A DNA stretch of 64,000 nucleotides from Fusibacter_A sp965140735 (GCA_965140735.1 OZ223306.1:496001-560000), one strand, 5' to 3'; shown: positions 16,309-25,430, counted from the stretch's first letter. The notes: generated by a model not told the origin, from the letters alone. Made by a program: numbers and translations.

Positions 16309-16803
16309 CTAATTATTTGTCTGTGTTCTACCGAAGCCCATACCGTTGCCTCTGCCGTATCCACCAGCTCCAACACCTGCTCCAGGTGTTAAACAATTTG
16401 CATTGTTGCCAAGACCTGCGCCTTTACCTAAACCATTGCCACCACCGAATCTTAATCCAGTACCACCCATGATTCTGTCAGGATTAGAAGGATCACATGT
16501 TGCTTGATTATCTGTTATCCTAGTGATGAAAGCATCAGCTTGTTCTCTTGTGTAAGTACCATCAGCAACACGTTCGTTGATAAGATCGATTTTTTCAGCT
16601 AACATGGCTTCTTGATATGCGTCTAAGACACCATTGTCCTGTGCGATCTGACCGTAAGTCATGCCAGTTGAATGTAACTCGATCACTTGATCTTCAGTCA
16701 TGCCAGTTAAATTAGTGATAATTTCTGATGGCGTTGCGGCAAAGATAATACCAGCTGTAAATAGTAACATTAAACCTGTTAAAAAAAATGTTTTTAGTTT
16801 CAT
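16309..16803 (-). CDS. Secreted DUF2680 protein with a glycine-rich C-terminal tail
   Basis: A 164-residue exported protein. Signal peptide of ~23 residues (MKLKTFFLTGLMLLFTAGIIFAA), then a helical DUF2680 region (ATPSEIITNLTGMTEDQVIELHSTGMTYGQIA ... KIDLINERVADGTYTREQADAFI), then from ~113 to the end a Gly-rich tail with GLGKGAGLG and GYGRGNGMGFG. Two cysteines (C103, C137). A perfect AAAGGAGG ribosome site suggests high expression. DUF2680 proteins are often encoded beside two-component systems; function is unknown. The tail resembles the external loop of the nearby kinase, hinting at a functional link. Confidence 0.85.
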   Translation of the reverse strand: MKLKTFFLTGLMLLFTAGIIFAATPSEIITNLTGMTEDQVIELHSTGMTYGQIAQDNGVLDAYQEAMLAEKIDLINERVADGTYTREQADAFITRITDNQATCDPSNPDRIMGGTGLRFGGGNGLGKGAGLGNNANCLTPGAGVGAGGYGRGNGMGFGRTQTNN

Positions 16804-16830
16804 AAGATAACCTCCTTTAGATTTGTCTCT

Positions 16831-16863
16831 ATCTTACTGCTCAAATATGGAGAACTTATGAAG
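16831..16863 (-). promoter_or_regulatory. Predicted response-regulator box and -10 of the DUF2680 gene
   Basis: On the minus strand CTTCATA (16857-16863) and CTCCATA (16846-16852) form a direct repeat with 11-base periodicity; a -10 TAAGAT (16831-16836) follows after 9 bases. No -35 hexamer is seen. This geometry (tandem repeats replacing the -35) is that of PhoB-type activator sites. The neighbouring OmpR/PhoB-type regulator is the natural candidate. Confidence 0.5.
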
Positions 16864-16876
16864 ACCGTGTAGAGAT

Positions 16877-17380
16877 TTAGAATTCAATTTCTTCACAGAG
16901 CACATCAGGATCTTTTTTTGTATAGACACGATTTGAGTGTTTCATAATTTCTTTAATATTGGCGAGTATGACATCAACAGATTGATCTAACTTTGTAAGG
17001 TCATCTTTGTTAATATTGTAATAAAGATAAAGGTCTTCGAATAAGCGTACCAATTTACTGAGATGATTATCAATCTCTATAAACTGTTCGAAATTAGAAG
17101 ATTGCATTGCGTTTCTAAATTGTTCAACGTCCACTTTGATACAATCGACGATATCCTCTTCATCTTTATAAAAGCCAATACTTAAAAAGTAAGGTTTGAC
17201 GCGTTCTAGTAAATAAGTATTATCTTCATTTAAATGGTAGGCATACGTTATTTTATGTCCATTGATATCAAATTTAACCAAAAACATAATTCCTTGAATA
17301 TCTATAACGCGTCCACCAAGATTTTTAATTTCATCTTTGCATATTTCATGTCTTATTAATCGGGATGACATTATAGCCAT
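16877..17380 (-). CDS. Hypothetical protein, 167 residues
   Basis: Not recognised. The protein is soluble, with no signal peptide or membrane helix. The N-terminal half looks alpha/beta (GGRVIDIQGIMFLVKFDINGHKITYAYHLN), the C-terminal half is helical and acidic (FEQFIEIDNHLSKLVRLFEDLYLYYNINKDDLTKLDQSVDVILANIKEIM). GGAGGT is 6 bases ahead of ATG 17380, so it is a real gene. It lies 73 bases upstream of the DUF2680 gene in the same direction and divergent from the radical SAM gene. Confidence 0.8.
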   Translation of the reverse strand: MAIMSSRLIRHEICKDEIKNLGGRVIDIQGIMFLVKFDINGHKITYAYHLNEDNTYLLERVKPYFLSIGFYKDEEDIVDCIKVDVEQFRNAMQSSNFEQFIEIDNHLSKLVRLFEDLYLYYNINKDDLTKLDQSVDVILANIKEIMKHSNRVYTKKDPDVLCEEIEF

Positions 17381-17540
17381 AGTCTACCTCCTAGTTCTGA
17401 TAACACAAGTATAACATATTAAAAAATAATGTTCATAACATTTGAAATGAAATTTACCATTTTGGGTTAAAATTAAACTGAATATCGTATATAATTCAAG
17501 GATACCCATAAATCAAAGCGTATAAAAAGGAAGAGGTCAA

Positions 17541-19349
17541 ATGAAAATTTTATTAATGACATTAAATTCGAAATATATACATTCAAATCTAGCGATTCAT
17601 TCTATATCTAAATACGTCAAACGTTACTCAAAAAAATTAGATGAACAGCAGGATGATTTGATTATTAAAGAATATACTATAAATCAGCCACAAGATGACA
17701 TATTAAGAGAACTTATAGAAGTCGATGCAGACGTAATCGTGTGTTCTGCGTATATATGGAATATAGAATCTCTAATTATATTATTCTCAAATTATAGGAA
17801 GCTCAATCAAAAATCATATATCATTTTTGGTGGTCCTGAAGTATCTTATGATGCAAAACATAAATTAGAGAGACATTCATTCATAGATATGGTCATAATG
17901 GGTGAAGGGGAAAGAACTGTAACCAATGTTCTAGATCAGATCTGCGAAATTTTTGGGCAGACGCATAGTGTAAAGCAATTAGGCAAACCGTTCAACTATT
18001 TACCTGGAACTGCTTATAGAATTGATGATCAGATTATCGTTAATTCTAAAAGTGACCCCATTGAGCCGTTAGATGAAATCCCATTTGTTTATGATGATTT
18101 TGAACCTTTTGAAAATAGAATTTTATATTACGAGAGCTCGCGTGGGTGTCCTTATGGCTGTAGCTACTGCTTATCTGCAGCGGAAAAAGGGGTTCGTTTT
18201 TATTCGATTGAACGCGTTTTTAATGATTTAAGTGTTTTTCTCAAAAGGAAAGTATCACAAGTTAAGTTTGTAGATAGAACGTTTAATGTAGATAAAGAGC
18301 ACGCGCTTTCGATTTTGAACTATTTAATAGAGCATGATAATGGTGTGACGAACTTTCACTTTGAAATGACAGCGACGCTTTTTGATGAAGACTACTTTAA
18401 TTTACTTACGAAAGCGAGAGAAGGGCTATTTCAATTCGAAATTGGTGTACAGAGTACACTTAAGGAAACCATGATCGCCATTAATAGGCCTATTGAGTTT
18501 GAAAAACTTAGAGTAAACTGTCTAAGATTGATTGAAATGGGGAATATTCATATACACCTTGATCTTATAGCGGGCTTACCTTACGAGGGGTATGAAAGAT
18601 TTTTAAAATCATTTGATGATGTATTTGAAATTGGGCCACATGCACTTCAACTGGGCTTTCTTAAAATTCTAAAAGGAACGCCTATTATAGCAACACAAGA
18701 AATACATGGTTATGCGTTTAGAGAACAAACCCCTTATGAAGTTTTGTACAATCGCTATATGAAGTTTGAAGAACTGACAAAGCTAAAAAATTTGGAAGCG
18801 GTATTGGAGTATTATTATAACTCAGGTAAGTTTAAGCACTCTGTAGAGTACCTTTTAAAGATTGGAAAGGGAACGCCATCTGACTTTTTTCTAAAACTAT
18901 GTGACTATTTTAAAGCACATGATTTGATGTATATGTCACATTCAACGGCTAAGCTTTACGATATATTATATGAATTCTATAAGGAAAACTATGATAACCA
19001 TGCTCTGTTTAGTGACTTGCTCAAATTTGATTATTACTATGCTCATATGAAAGGTGTGAGACCTTTCTTTGTAATGACCGAAGTGCCAAAGTTCAATCTT
19101 AAACGCCTATATTATTTAAAGGAAGTAGCAAATCAAGAATTTATAAATCCGATTTACGTCGGCATGCAATCCAAACAAATTCTAAAAACGGTGGAATTTA
19201 TTACGCTCAATTATGATATAATATCTTTAATTCAAAGCCACTACGAATCTGTAGAGGCTAAACTTAATATTGTTTTATTCGATTACCAAAGACCGGATCA
19301 TTCATTAGAACCTTCAAGGTATTTTAAAGTTGAACTTCCGGTAATCTAA
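17541..19349 (+). CDS. B12-binding-domain radical SAM protein (DUF4080-type C-terminus)
   Basis: A 602-residue member of the class B radical SAM family. The N-terminal ~140 residues form a cobalamin-binding Rossmann domain (LLMTLNSKYIHSNLAIHSI, GGPEVSYDAK, GEGERTVTNVL); the radical SAM core carries the [4Fe-4S] motif SRGCPYGCSYC (C203, C207, C210); the C-terminus matches the DUF4080 type (YYLKEV near the end). The substrate is not known for this group; methylation or rearrangement chemistry is possible. An AGGAAGAGG site precedes ATG. Likely co-transcribed with the NAD kinase gene 34 bases downstream. Confidence 0.9.
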   Translation: MKILLMTLNSKYIHSNLAIHSISKYVKRYSKKLDEQQDDLIIKEYTINQPQDDILRELIEVDADVIVCSAYIWNIESLIILFSNYRKLNQKSYIIFGGPEVSYDAKHKLERHSFIDMVIMGEGERTVTNVLDQICEIFGQTHSVKQLGKPFNYLPGTAYRIDDQIIVNSKSDPIEPLDEIPFVYDDFEPFENRILYYESSRGCPYGCSYCLSAAEKGVRFYSIERVFNDLSVFLKRKVSQVKFVDRTFNVDKEHALSILNYLIEHDNGVTNFHFEMTATLFDEDYFNLLTKAREGLFQFEIGVQSTLKETMIAINRPIEFEKLRVNCLRLIEMGNIHIHLDLIAGLPYEGYERFLKSFDDVFEIGPHALQLGFLKILKGTPIIATQEIHGYAFREQTPYEVLYNRYMKFEELTKLKNLEAVLEYYYNSGKFKHSVEYLLKIGKGTPSDFFLKLCDYFKAHDLMYMSHSTAKLYDILYEFYKENYDNHALFSDLLKFDYYYAHMKGVRPFFVMTEVPKFNLKRLYYLKEVANQEFINPIYVGMQSKQILKTVEFITLNYDIISLIQSHYESVEAKLNIVLFDYQRPDHSLEPSRYFKVELPVI

Positions 19350-19383
19350 AATATTTATAACGATAAAAAAGAGAAGGTGACAC

Positions 19384-20205
19384 ATGAATCGCATTATGAT
19401 ACATCATAATAGTAAGAAGGATTCTATAACCGTTAAAAAACATTTAATTGAACTTCTTACATCACAAAAAAGAGAAATTGTAACAGAAAATCCAGATGTT
19501 ATTTTGGTGATTGGTGGAGATGGTACTATGCTTAGCGCCATTAGAAAATACAGGGACCTTAAGGCACCTTTTGTTGGCATTGACACAGGGACTTTGGGCT
19601 TTTTAACAACGATTATGCCGAATCATCTTGAAAAGATTTTCGATGTATTGGATCGGAAAAACTATAGGATTATAACCTATCCGCTTTTAATGGTTAATAC
19701 TAAAACACTTAGTGGCGAGGTATACACTGACTATGCGTTTAATGAAATTCTAATTAAACATGTAGAACCAAAACTCATGGAAGCGAAAGTCTATCTCAAC
19801 AGCAGACCTTTTAACTATTTTACTGGAGATGGTCTCATTATATCGACACCAATAGGTGCTACGGGATACTCCATATGGGCTGGTGGTGCAGTGATACACA
19901 GTGATATACCTGTGTTTCAAATAACACCTATGACACCAAATGACAACAGTGTTAATAGGCCCATGAAATCTACAATGATAGTGCCAGAAGACACTTATGT
20001 AGACATCAAAATCGTAAAAGCGCATAAACGTAAAGTGATCGTAGCGTGTGATGGCAATAAACTATCTAATGAGTATATAGAAGATATTCATATTAAAGTA
20101 GCAGCTGATTTTGACATTAAGGTGATTCGTTCAGATGAGTTTGACTATTTTGATTTATTTAAAAGAAAAATTATTGATAAAAATATTAGACGTGTACTAG
20201 AATAA
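19384..20205 (+). CDS. nadK: NAD kinase
   Basis: Phosphorylates NAD to NADP. The 273-residue protein has the GGDGTM motif (44-49), GIDTGTLGFL, and the second signature GDGLIISTPIGATGYSIWAGGAVIHSDIP, followed by the typical beta-rich C-terminus. AGAAGGTGA precedes ATG 19384. It sits between the radical SAM gene and the TPR gene in one probable operon. Confidence 0.95.
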   Translation: MNRIMIHHNSKKDSITVKKHLIELLTSQKREIVTENPDVILVIGGDGTMLSAIRKYRDLKAPFVGIDTGTLGFLTTIMPNHLEKIFDVLDRKNYRIITYPLLMVNTKTLSGEVYTDYAFNEILIKHVEPKLMEAKVYLNSRPFNYFTGDGLIISTPIGATGYSIWAGGAVIHSDIPVFQITPMTPNDNSVNRPMKSTMIVPEDTYVDIKIVKAHKRKVIVACDGNKLSNEYIEDIHIKVAADFDIKVIRSDEFDYFDLFKRKIIDKNIRRVLE

Positions 20206-20220
20206 TTTTGTGAGGTAGAA

Positions 20221-21324
20221 ATGCATATAATAGAAACACACTTAAAGAAATTTTTAGATGAAGTTGTCTTTATCGAACTAAAACAGGATAAGAAGATTAA
20301 ACTTAGAACAATTGAACTTGACCATTCGATTCCTATTCCAGTGTATATTGAAAATTTAGCTGAAACGATTAAAGAAAATGATTTAGAAATTATTCCACCG
20401 CTTGCCATCATAAAAGGCTTTGTATATGTCCTTGGTGCAGAAGCCGAGTTCGAACATATCTCCTATTATGTTGATCTCATAAAAGATATTGACATAGAAA
20501 TGCCACTTAAAATATTAAATGATGCTTTAAATTTTGCATCTATTAAAGATTACTATAGAGCTATTTTATATTTAAATGCCTGTTTAAAAATTGAGTCAAC
20601 TAACATAGATGCTCTTTATAACCTAGGGAGATGTTACCATGATCTATATCAGGAAACTTCAGAACCCGCTTATGAGGAACAATCTGCAGTTTATTTTAAA
20701 AAAACCATTGAAATTGAACCTACATTTGGATTGGGATATTATCAGTTGGGCATTTTCTTCTATAATAATGAAAACTTTAAACAAGCCGAAAAATTATGGA
20801 TTAAGGCTTTGTCGTTTGAACTTGATTACGATATTAAAGAAGAAATTGTCACTTTCTTAGGAAAGTGTCGAGATCGATCTACCTATGAAACAGGTTATGA
20901 ACTTGTTTTAAACGGTCGAATTGATGAAGGGCTAGAATTATTAAAGAGTATCGAAGAAGAACACAGTGAATGGTGGAATCTAAATTTCTTCATTGGACTC
21001 GCTTACCGTTTTAAGGAAGAGCATGAGACTGCGCTGCAATACTTTTTAAAGGTACTAACTTTAAATACAGGTCATATTCAAACCATGAATGAAATTGGCA
21101 TTTGTCTTCTCAGCCTAGGAGACTATAATGAAGCCCTTAAATATTATAAGGAAGCATTGCGCCTTGATCCTTTAAACGCTGAGATTATTTGTAATAAAGG
21201 TATTGTATTGCTAAATAAAGGTGATGTAGAGGATGCAAGAACACAATTTGAAAGAGCGTTTGAACTGAGTCCTGAGGATGAGGTTATTCAAATGTGGCAT
21301 GAACATATTAAAACAATAAATTAA
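20221..21324 (+). CDS. Tetratricopeptide-repeat protein
   Basis: Soluble 367-residue protein. After ~85 residues of unassigned alpha/beta sequence, TPR units fill the rest: DYYRAILYLNACLKIESTNIDALYNLGRCYHD, GLGYYQLGIFFYNNENFKQAEKLWIKAL, HETALQYFLKVLTLNTGHIQTMNEIGICLLSLGDYNEALKYYKEALRLDPLNAEI and a last unit to the end. It is a protein-interaction scaffold; partner unknown. GAGG precedes ATG with a 15-base gap from nadK, so it is the last gene of the operon. Confidence 0.88.
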   Translation: MHIIETHLKKFLDEVVFIELKQDKKIKLRTIELDHSIPIPVYIENLAETIKENDLEIIPPLAIIKGFVYVLGAEAEFEHISYYVDLIKDIDIEMPLKILNDALNFASIKDYYRAILYLNACLKIESTNIDALYNLGRCYHDLYQETSEPAYEEQSAVYFKKTIEIEPTFGLGYYQLGIFFYNNENFKQAEKLWIKALSFELDYDIKEEIVTFLGKCRDRSTYETGYELVLNGRIDEGLELLKSIEEEHSEWWNLNFFIGLAYRFKEEHETALQYFLKVLTLNTGHIQTMNEIGICLLSLGDYNEALKYYKEALRLDPLNAEIICNKGIVLLNKGDVEDARTQFERAFELSPEDEVIQMWHEHIKTIN

Positions 21325-21345
21325 ATCAATAATTGAAACGATATG

Positions 21346-21393
21346 CTCTGTTGAGTAGACTAAAATCAAAGTCTATTCAACAGAGTTTTTTAT
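21346..21393 (+). terminator. Strong terminator after the TPR gene
   Basis: A 16-bp stem CTCTGTTGAGTAGACT/AGTCTATTCAACAGAG with one G-U pair is followed by six T. Confidence 0.9.
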
Positions 21394-21434
21394 TTGAATA
21401 AAACCTTAAGATCATTTTGGATTTACAAAAACTA

Positions 21435-21463
21435 TTGAAGGCTTCAACAAAATGTAGTAAAAT
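21435..21463 (+). promoter_or_regulatory. Promoter of ptb-iorAB
   Basis: TTGAAG (21435-21440), 17-base spacer, TAAAAT (21458-21463). The -35 lies inside a small palindrome TTGAAGGCTTCAA (21435-21447) that might be an operator half-site pair. Confidence 0.6.
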
Positions 21464-21523
21464 GAAATTGAGGTTATTAAAAAAGTTGAACGATTAAAAA
21501 AAATAGATAAAGGTGAGATGCAT

Positions 21524-22435
21524 ATGATTAAAAGTGTAAAAGATCTATTGGCTGTTGCAAAACATGGAAAGACTATGAAATTAGTTGTTGCGGCAGCTCA
21601 AGATGAAGATGTTTTAAGTGCGGTATGTAAAGCCGCAGAAGAATCCATCATTACACCTATTTTAGTAGGTAATGAAAAAGAAATTAGAAAGATTGCCGAG
21701 GCACATCAATTAGATGTATCAGGTTATGAAATTATTCAGGTTGAAGATTTGAAAGAAACCGCAAAAGTAGCTGTAAAATTAGTATCCGATGGAAAAGGTG
21801 ACTTTTTGATGAAGGGATTAATTGATACAGCCATTTTATTGAAAGCCGTTTTGGACAAAGAAATCGGATTAAGAACAGATAGCTTATTGAGTCATGTGAT
21901 GATTTACGAAGTGCCTCATTATCATAAATTGATATTCCTAACAGATGGTGGTATGAATATTGAGCCTTCTTATGAAGAAAAGATAAAAATCACTCAAAAT
22001 GCAATAACAGTTTGTAAAGCGATGGGGATTGATACCGTTAAAGTTGCTGGAATTGCAGCTAAAGAAAAAGTTAATGAGAAAATGCTTGCTACAGTAGATG
22101 CTAGAAAATTACAAGAACTTTCTCAAACTGGGCATTTTGGAGAAGATGTTATTGTGGAAGGACCTCTTGCACTCGATTTAGCGGTTTCAAAAGAAGCTGC
22201 AGTGACTAAAAACTTTAAAAGTGAAATTGCAGGTGATACTGATGTGCTTCTGGTGCCAACAATTGAGGTTGGAAACGGTATTGGCAAGACTTTAACTTAC
22301 TTAGCAGGAGCGGATTCTGCTGGTATCATCGTGGGGGCAAAAGTACCTGTAGTTTTAGTATCTAGGGCAGATAGCTATGATGCAAAGTTAAATTCAATTG
22401 CACTTGGCAGTGTAATTGCGTCTTATAAAGGTTAA
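21524..22435 (+). CDS. ptb: Phosphate acyltransferase, phosphate butyryltransferase type
   Basis: A 303-residue member of the Ptb/Pta family, which exchanges CoA for phosphate on acyl-CoA. Recognisable features are VVAAAQDEDVLSAV, GDFLMKGLIDTAILLKAVLDKE, FLTDGGMNIEP and the GADSAGIIVGAKVPVVLVSRAD end. ATG 21524 is taken because AAAGGTGA ends 7 bases upstream; ATG 21518 is too close. Lying directly upstream of iorAB, it probably converts the arylacetyl-CoA (or branched acyl-CoA) made by IOR into acyl-phosphate. The matching kinase gene is not in this window. Butyryl-CoA remains a possible substrate. Confidence 0.88.
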   Translation: MIKSVKDLLAVAKHGKTMKLVVAAAQDEDVLSAVCKAAEESIITPILVGNEKEIRKIAEAHQLDVSGYEIIQVEDLKETAKVAVKLVSDGKGDFLMKGLIDTAILLKAVLDKEIGLRTDSLLSHVMIYEVPHYHKLIFLTDGGMNIEPSYEEKIKITQNAITVCKAMGIDTVKVAGIAAKEKVNEKMLATVDARKLQELSQTGHFGEDVIVEGPLALDLAVSKEAAVTKNFKSEIAGDTDVLLVPTIEVGNGIGKTLTYLAGADSAGIIVGAKVPVVLVSRADSYDAKLNSIALGSVIASYKG

Positions 22436-22467
22436 TTGAGCAGTTATTGAGATAAGGAGAATTATTT

Positions 22468-24246
22468 ATGAAGTATTTAATGACAGGGAATGAAGCTGTA
22501 GCACGTGGTGCATACGAAGCTGGCGTAACATTCGCAAGTGCATATCCCGGCACACCTAGTACTGAAATTTTAGAAAATATGGCGCAGTACAAAGCAGATC
22601 TTATTGCTGAATGGGCACCAAATGAAAAAGTAGCACTTGAAACTGTTATCGGGGCCTCTATGGCTGGTGCAAGAACTTTAGCCGCTATGAAGCATGTTGG
22701 TGTAAATGTGGCGGCAGACCCGCTATTCACAATTGGTTACACTGGCATAACAGGAGGTCTTGTATTAGTATCAGCAGATGATCCAGGATGTCACTCATCA
22801 CAAAATGAACAAGACAATCGCTACTATGCAAAGTTTGCAAAGATAGCTTGTGTTGAACCAAGTGATTCTCAAGAGTCTAAGGACTACATGAAAATAGCCT
22901 TTGATATCTCGGAGAAATTTGACGTACCTGTGCTTTTTAGAATGACCACAAGAGTTTGTCACTCAAAGGGGCTTGTGACATTTGAAGATCGTAAAGATGT
23001 ACCTATTATACCTTATAAAAAAAATCCAGAGAAGTATATCGCTGCCCCTGCTCATGCAAAAGCATTGCATCCAATAGTAGAAGCTAGACTTGTTGAAATG
23101 GAAAAATTTTCGAATGAAACACCTCTTAATAGAATCGAATGGGGGAACAAAAAAATAGGTATTGTTACTTCTGGTGTAGCGTACACCTATGCAAAAGAAG
23201 TGTTCGGAGATGACGCTTCTTATTTAAAACTAGGATTTACGTTCCCGTTGCCAATGGATAAAATTCGCGCTTTTGCAAAAGAAGTTGAAACTTTATACGT
23301 TGTTGAAGAATTAGAACCTTTTATTGAAGAACAAATGAAAGTGGCTGGAATCCCTTGTATTGGTAAAGAGCTGATTCCAAATGTAGGCGAGTTAAATCCT
23401 GATATCGTTGCAAAATCGTTGCTTGGTAAAGAGCTTGAAACTATTAAAGCTAACCCTGATATGATTGTGGGGAGACCCCCTACACTGTGTGCAGGATGTC
23501 CGCATAGAGGCTTTTTCTATACTTTAAGTAAGAAGAAAAATGTCGTTATTACAGGCGATATTGGGTGCTATACGCTTGGTTCAGCAGAGCCTTTAAATGC
23601 AACGGATTCCGTAATCTGTATGGGGGCTTCTATTTCTATGGGACATGGTGCTGCTCAAGCCTTCAAGAAAAATAATGTAGACAAAAAAGTGGTTGCCGTA
23701 ATTGGCGATTCAACATTTTTCCATACGGGAATTAACTCTTTAGTTACAGTTGCTTACAACCAAGGGAATACTGTAAGTGTCATATTAGACAATAGAATTA
23801 CAGGTATGACAGGTCATCAAGAAAATCCAGGCAGTGGCTACACATTACAAGGTGATCCAACTAATGTGATCAATATCCCAGATGTCGTTAAGGCAATTGG
23901 AATTAAACATGTGGTTACGGTGAATCCACTTAAATTGGATGAAATGGATAAAGCGATTGAAGATGCTTTTGCATTCGATGGTCCTTCTGTGATTATTACA
24001 AGATGGCCATGTGTTCTAAAAAGTTTCTCGCCAGAAGATATCAAAGAATTTGATATTAAGAAAAAGCTTTGTCATGTAGTTGAAGATAAGTGTAGGGGTT
24101 GTAGAATTTGTACAAAAACGGGTTGTCCTGCGATTAGCTTTGATCCAACGACTAAAAAAGCTCACATCGATAAATACATGTGTGTAGGCTGCGAAGTTTG
24201 TTTACAGGCATGTCCGTTTGACGCAATTGAAAGGGTTGGTGAGTAA
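22468..24246 (+). CDS. iorA: Indolepyruvate:ferredoxin oxidoreductase, alpha subunit
   Basis: Oxidatively decarboxylates aryl-2-oxo acids from Trp, Phe and Tyr to acyl-CoA, reducing ferredoxin. The 592-residue protein has the pyruvate-ferredoxin-type N-domain (NEAVARGAYEAGVTFASAYPGTPSTEI), the TPP-binding segment (GDIGCYTLGS and VIGDSTFFHTGINSL with the DN-type metal site ILDNRITGMTGHQENPG) and a C-terminal ferredoxin domain with CRGCRICTKTGCP and CVGCEVCLQACPFDAI. The first cluster motif is spaced irregularly (a Thr-Gly before the fourth Cys), as usual for IorA. AAGGAG precedes ATG. Followed by iorB after 2 bases. Confidence 0.95.
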   Translation: MKYLMTGNEAVARGAYEAGVTFASAYPGTPSTEILENMAQYKADLIAEWAPNEKVALETVIGASMAGARTLAAMKHVGVNVAADPLFTIGYTGITGGLVLVSADDPGCHSSQNEQDNRYYAKFAKIACVEPSDSQESKDYMKIAFDISEKFDVPVLFRMTTRVCHSKGLVTFEDRKDVPIIPYKKNPEKYIAAPAHAKALHPIVEARLVEMEKFSNETPLNRIEWGNKKIGIVTSGVAYTYAKEVFGDDASYLKLGFTFPLPMDKIRAFAKEVETLYVVEELEPFIEEQMKVAGIPCIGKELIPNVGELNPDIVAKSLLGKELETIKANPDMIVGRPPTLCAGCPHRGFFYTLSKKKNVVITGDIGCYTLGSAEPLNATDSVICMGASISMGHGAAQAFKKNNVDKKVVAVIGDSTFFHTGINSLVTVAYNQGNTVSVILDNRITGMTGHQENPGSGYTLQGDPTNVINIPDVVKAIGIKHVVTVNPLKLDEMDKAIEDAFAFDGPSVIITRWPCVLKSFSPEDIKEFDIKKKLCHVVEDKCRGCRICTKTGCPAISFDPTTKKAHIDKYMCVGCEVCLQACPFDAIERVGE

Positions 24247-24248
24247 TC

Positions 24249-24830
24249 ATGGCAGAAGTTAAAAATATATTACTATGTGGTGTAGGCGGTCAAGGGATCA
24301 TTTTAGCCTCTAAGATATTAGCAATAGGTTTAATTAAATCAGGATATGATGTAAAGATGAGTGAAGTGCATGGTATGGCACAAAGAGGTGGTAGTGTAAC
24401 GACTCAAGTAAGGTTTGGCGAAAAAGTACATTCACCAATTATAGGTAAAGGACAAGCAGATATTCTTGTGTCTTTTGAAACAATGGAGACTTCAAAATGG
24501 CTTGATTATGTTAAGCCAGAAGGTCAAGTTGTCATGAATGATTATGAAATACCATCTGCCCCAATTTTATCAGGTGCAGCAACTTATCCATCAGGTGTTA
24601 TTGAAGATATTAGCAAAAAAATTCATACAACTGTGTTTAAGGCTTCTGATTTAGCAAATGAAATTGGCAATATCAAAACGATGAATGTCATTATTGTAGG
24701 TGCATTGGTGAAGGCAATGGGGCTTGATGAGAGTATTGATTGGAATGCAGTTATTAAAGAAACGGTAAAAGAAAAATTTGTTGATATTAACTTAAGAGCG
24801 TTCAAACTGGGTATGGATCAAGTTAAGTAA
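24249..24830 (+). CDS. iorB: Indolepyruvate:ferredoxin oxidoreductase, beta subunit
   Basis: Gamma-domain partner of IorA, 193 residues. Family marks are LLCGVGGQGIILASKILAIGLI at the N-terminus and SEVHGMAQRGGSVTTQVRFG. It completes the enzyme and ends the ptb-iorAB operon. Expression together with a phosphotransacylase points to energy conservation from aromatic amino-acid fermentation. Confidence 0.95.
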   Translation: MAEVKNILLCGVGGQGIILASKILAIGLIKSGYDVKMSEVHGMAQRGGSVTTQVRFGEKVHSPIIGKGQADILVSFETMETSKWLDYVKPEGQVVMNDYEIPSAPILSGAATYPSGVIEDISKKIHTTVFKASDLANEIGNIKTMNVIIVGALVKAMGLDESIDWNAVIKETVKEKFVDINLRAFKLGMDQVK

Positions 24831-24859
24831 ATAATGAAAAATATTAAAGTGACGCAAAT

Positions 24860-24900
24860 AATCCCTCGTAGTCTTAATGATTACGGGGGATTTGTTGTTA
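24860..24900 (+). terminator. Terminator after iorB
   Basis: A 14-bp stem AATCCCTCGTAGTC/GATTACGGGGGATT (two G-U wobbles) with a TTAAT loop is followed by TTGTTGTT, a mixed U tract. Confidence 0.65.
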
Positions 24901-25192
24901 GGTTCTACAATATAGACTATAAAGTGGTTATGAAGCCCTATCGGTGTTTTTAAAATATGATAGGATGATGTTATATCTTAAATAATGATGTTGGTATAGG
25001 GATAATAGCGTAGAGAATAAGGCGAATAGTGCGTATGGATGACTAATGATCAAATGCAAAATGACTTTGCTTCATTAATAGGACCAGTAAACTTTCGAAT
25101 AAATGTTTAATATGAATAGGGTGTGGTATAATCCATTATGCGGCTCTAAGTTGAATTGAATTTTCAGAATAATACTTCTTTTTAAAAAAGGG
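24901..25192. other. Intergenic stretch without recognisable gene, upstream of the rRNA promoters
   Basis: About 290 AT-rich bases hold no convincing reading frame. An extended -10 (GTGTGGTATAAT ending at 25132) may be an additional upstream promoter for the rRNA operon, but its -35 is poor. Nothing else was seen. Confidence 0.5.
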
Positions 25193-25221
25193 TTGACGGT
25201 GAAAATGAATGATGTTATTAT
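25193..25221 (+). promoter_or_regulatory. rRNA operon promoter P1
   Basis: TTGACG (25193-25198), 17-base spacer, TATTAT (25216-25221). The same -10 hexamer and spacing recur in P2 139 bases downstream. Confidence 0.7.
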
Positions 25222-25331
25222 AACTAAGCAGTCAGCGATGACCGCACGAAAACATTGAATTATATGTATGCAAGCAAATTGTAAATGTAAAATTTATGTT
25301 TGAAAAAAGTAAAAAACATCTTAAAATAGTA

Positions 25332-25360
25332 TTGACATTTAAAATTATTGATGCTATTAT
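25332..25360 (+). promoter_or_regulatory. rRNA operon promoter P2
   Basis: Consensus TTGACA (25332-25337), 17-base spacer, TATTAT (25355-25360). Tandem rRNA promoters with a ~290-base leader before 16S are usual in Firmicutes. Confidence 0.8.
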
Positions 25361-25405
25361 AAGAGAGTCGCCGCAACACTTCACAGTTCAGCGGTGGCAA
25401 CACAG

Positions 25406-25430
25406 GACCTTGAAAATTGAATAGCGCAAA
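25406..25430 (+). other. 5' strand of the 16S precursor processing stem
   Basis: This 25-base segment is nearly fully complementary to 27207-27231 behind 16S (core AAAATTGAATA / TATTCAATTTT). Together they close a long stem around 16S, the expected RNase III cleavage site. Two small hairpins (25602-25619 and 25628-25650) lie between the stem and mature 16S. Confidence 0.8.

Noticed and set aside
24901..25192. Hidden small gene upstream of the rRNA operon
   Set aside because: Frames are short, interrupted and without ribosome sites.
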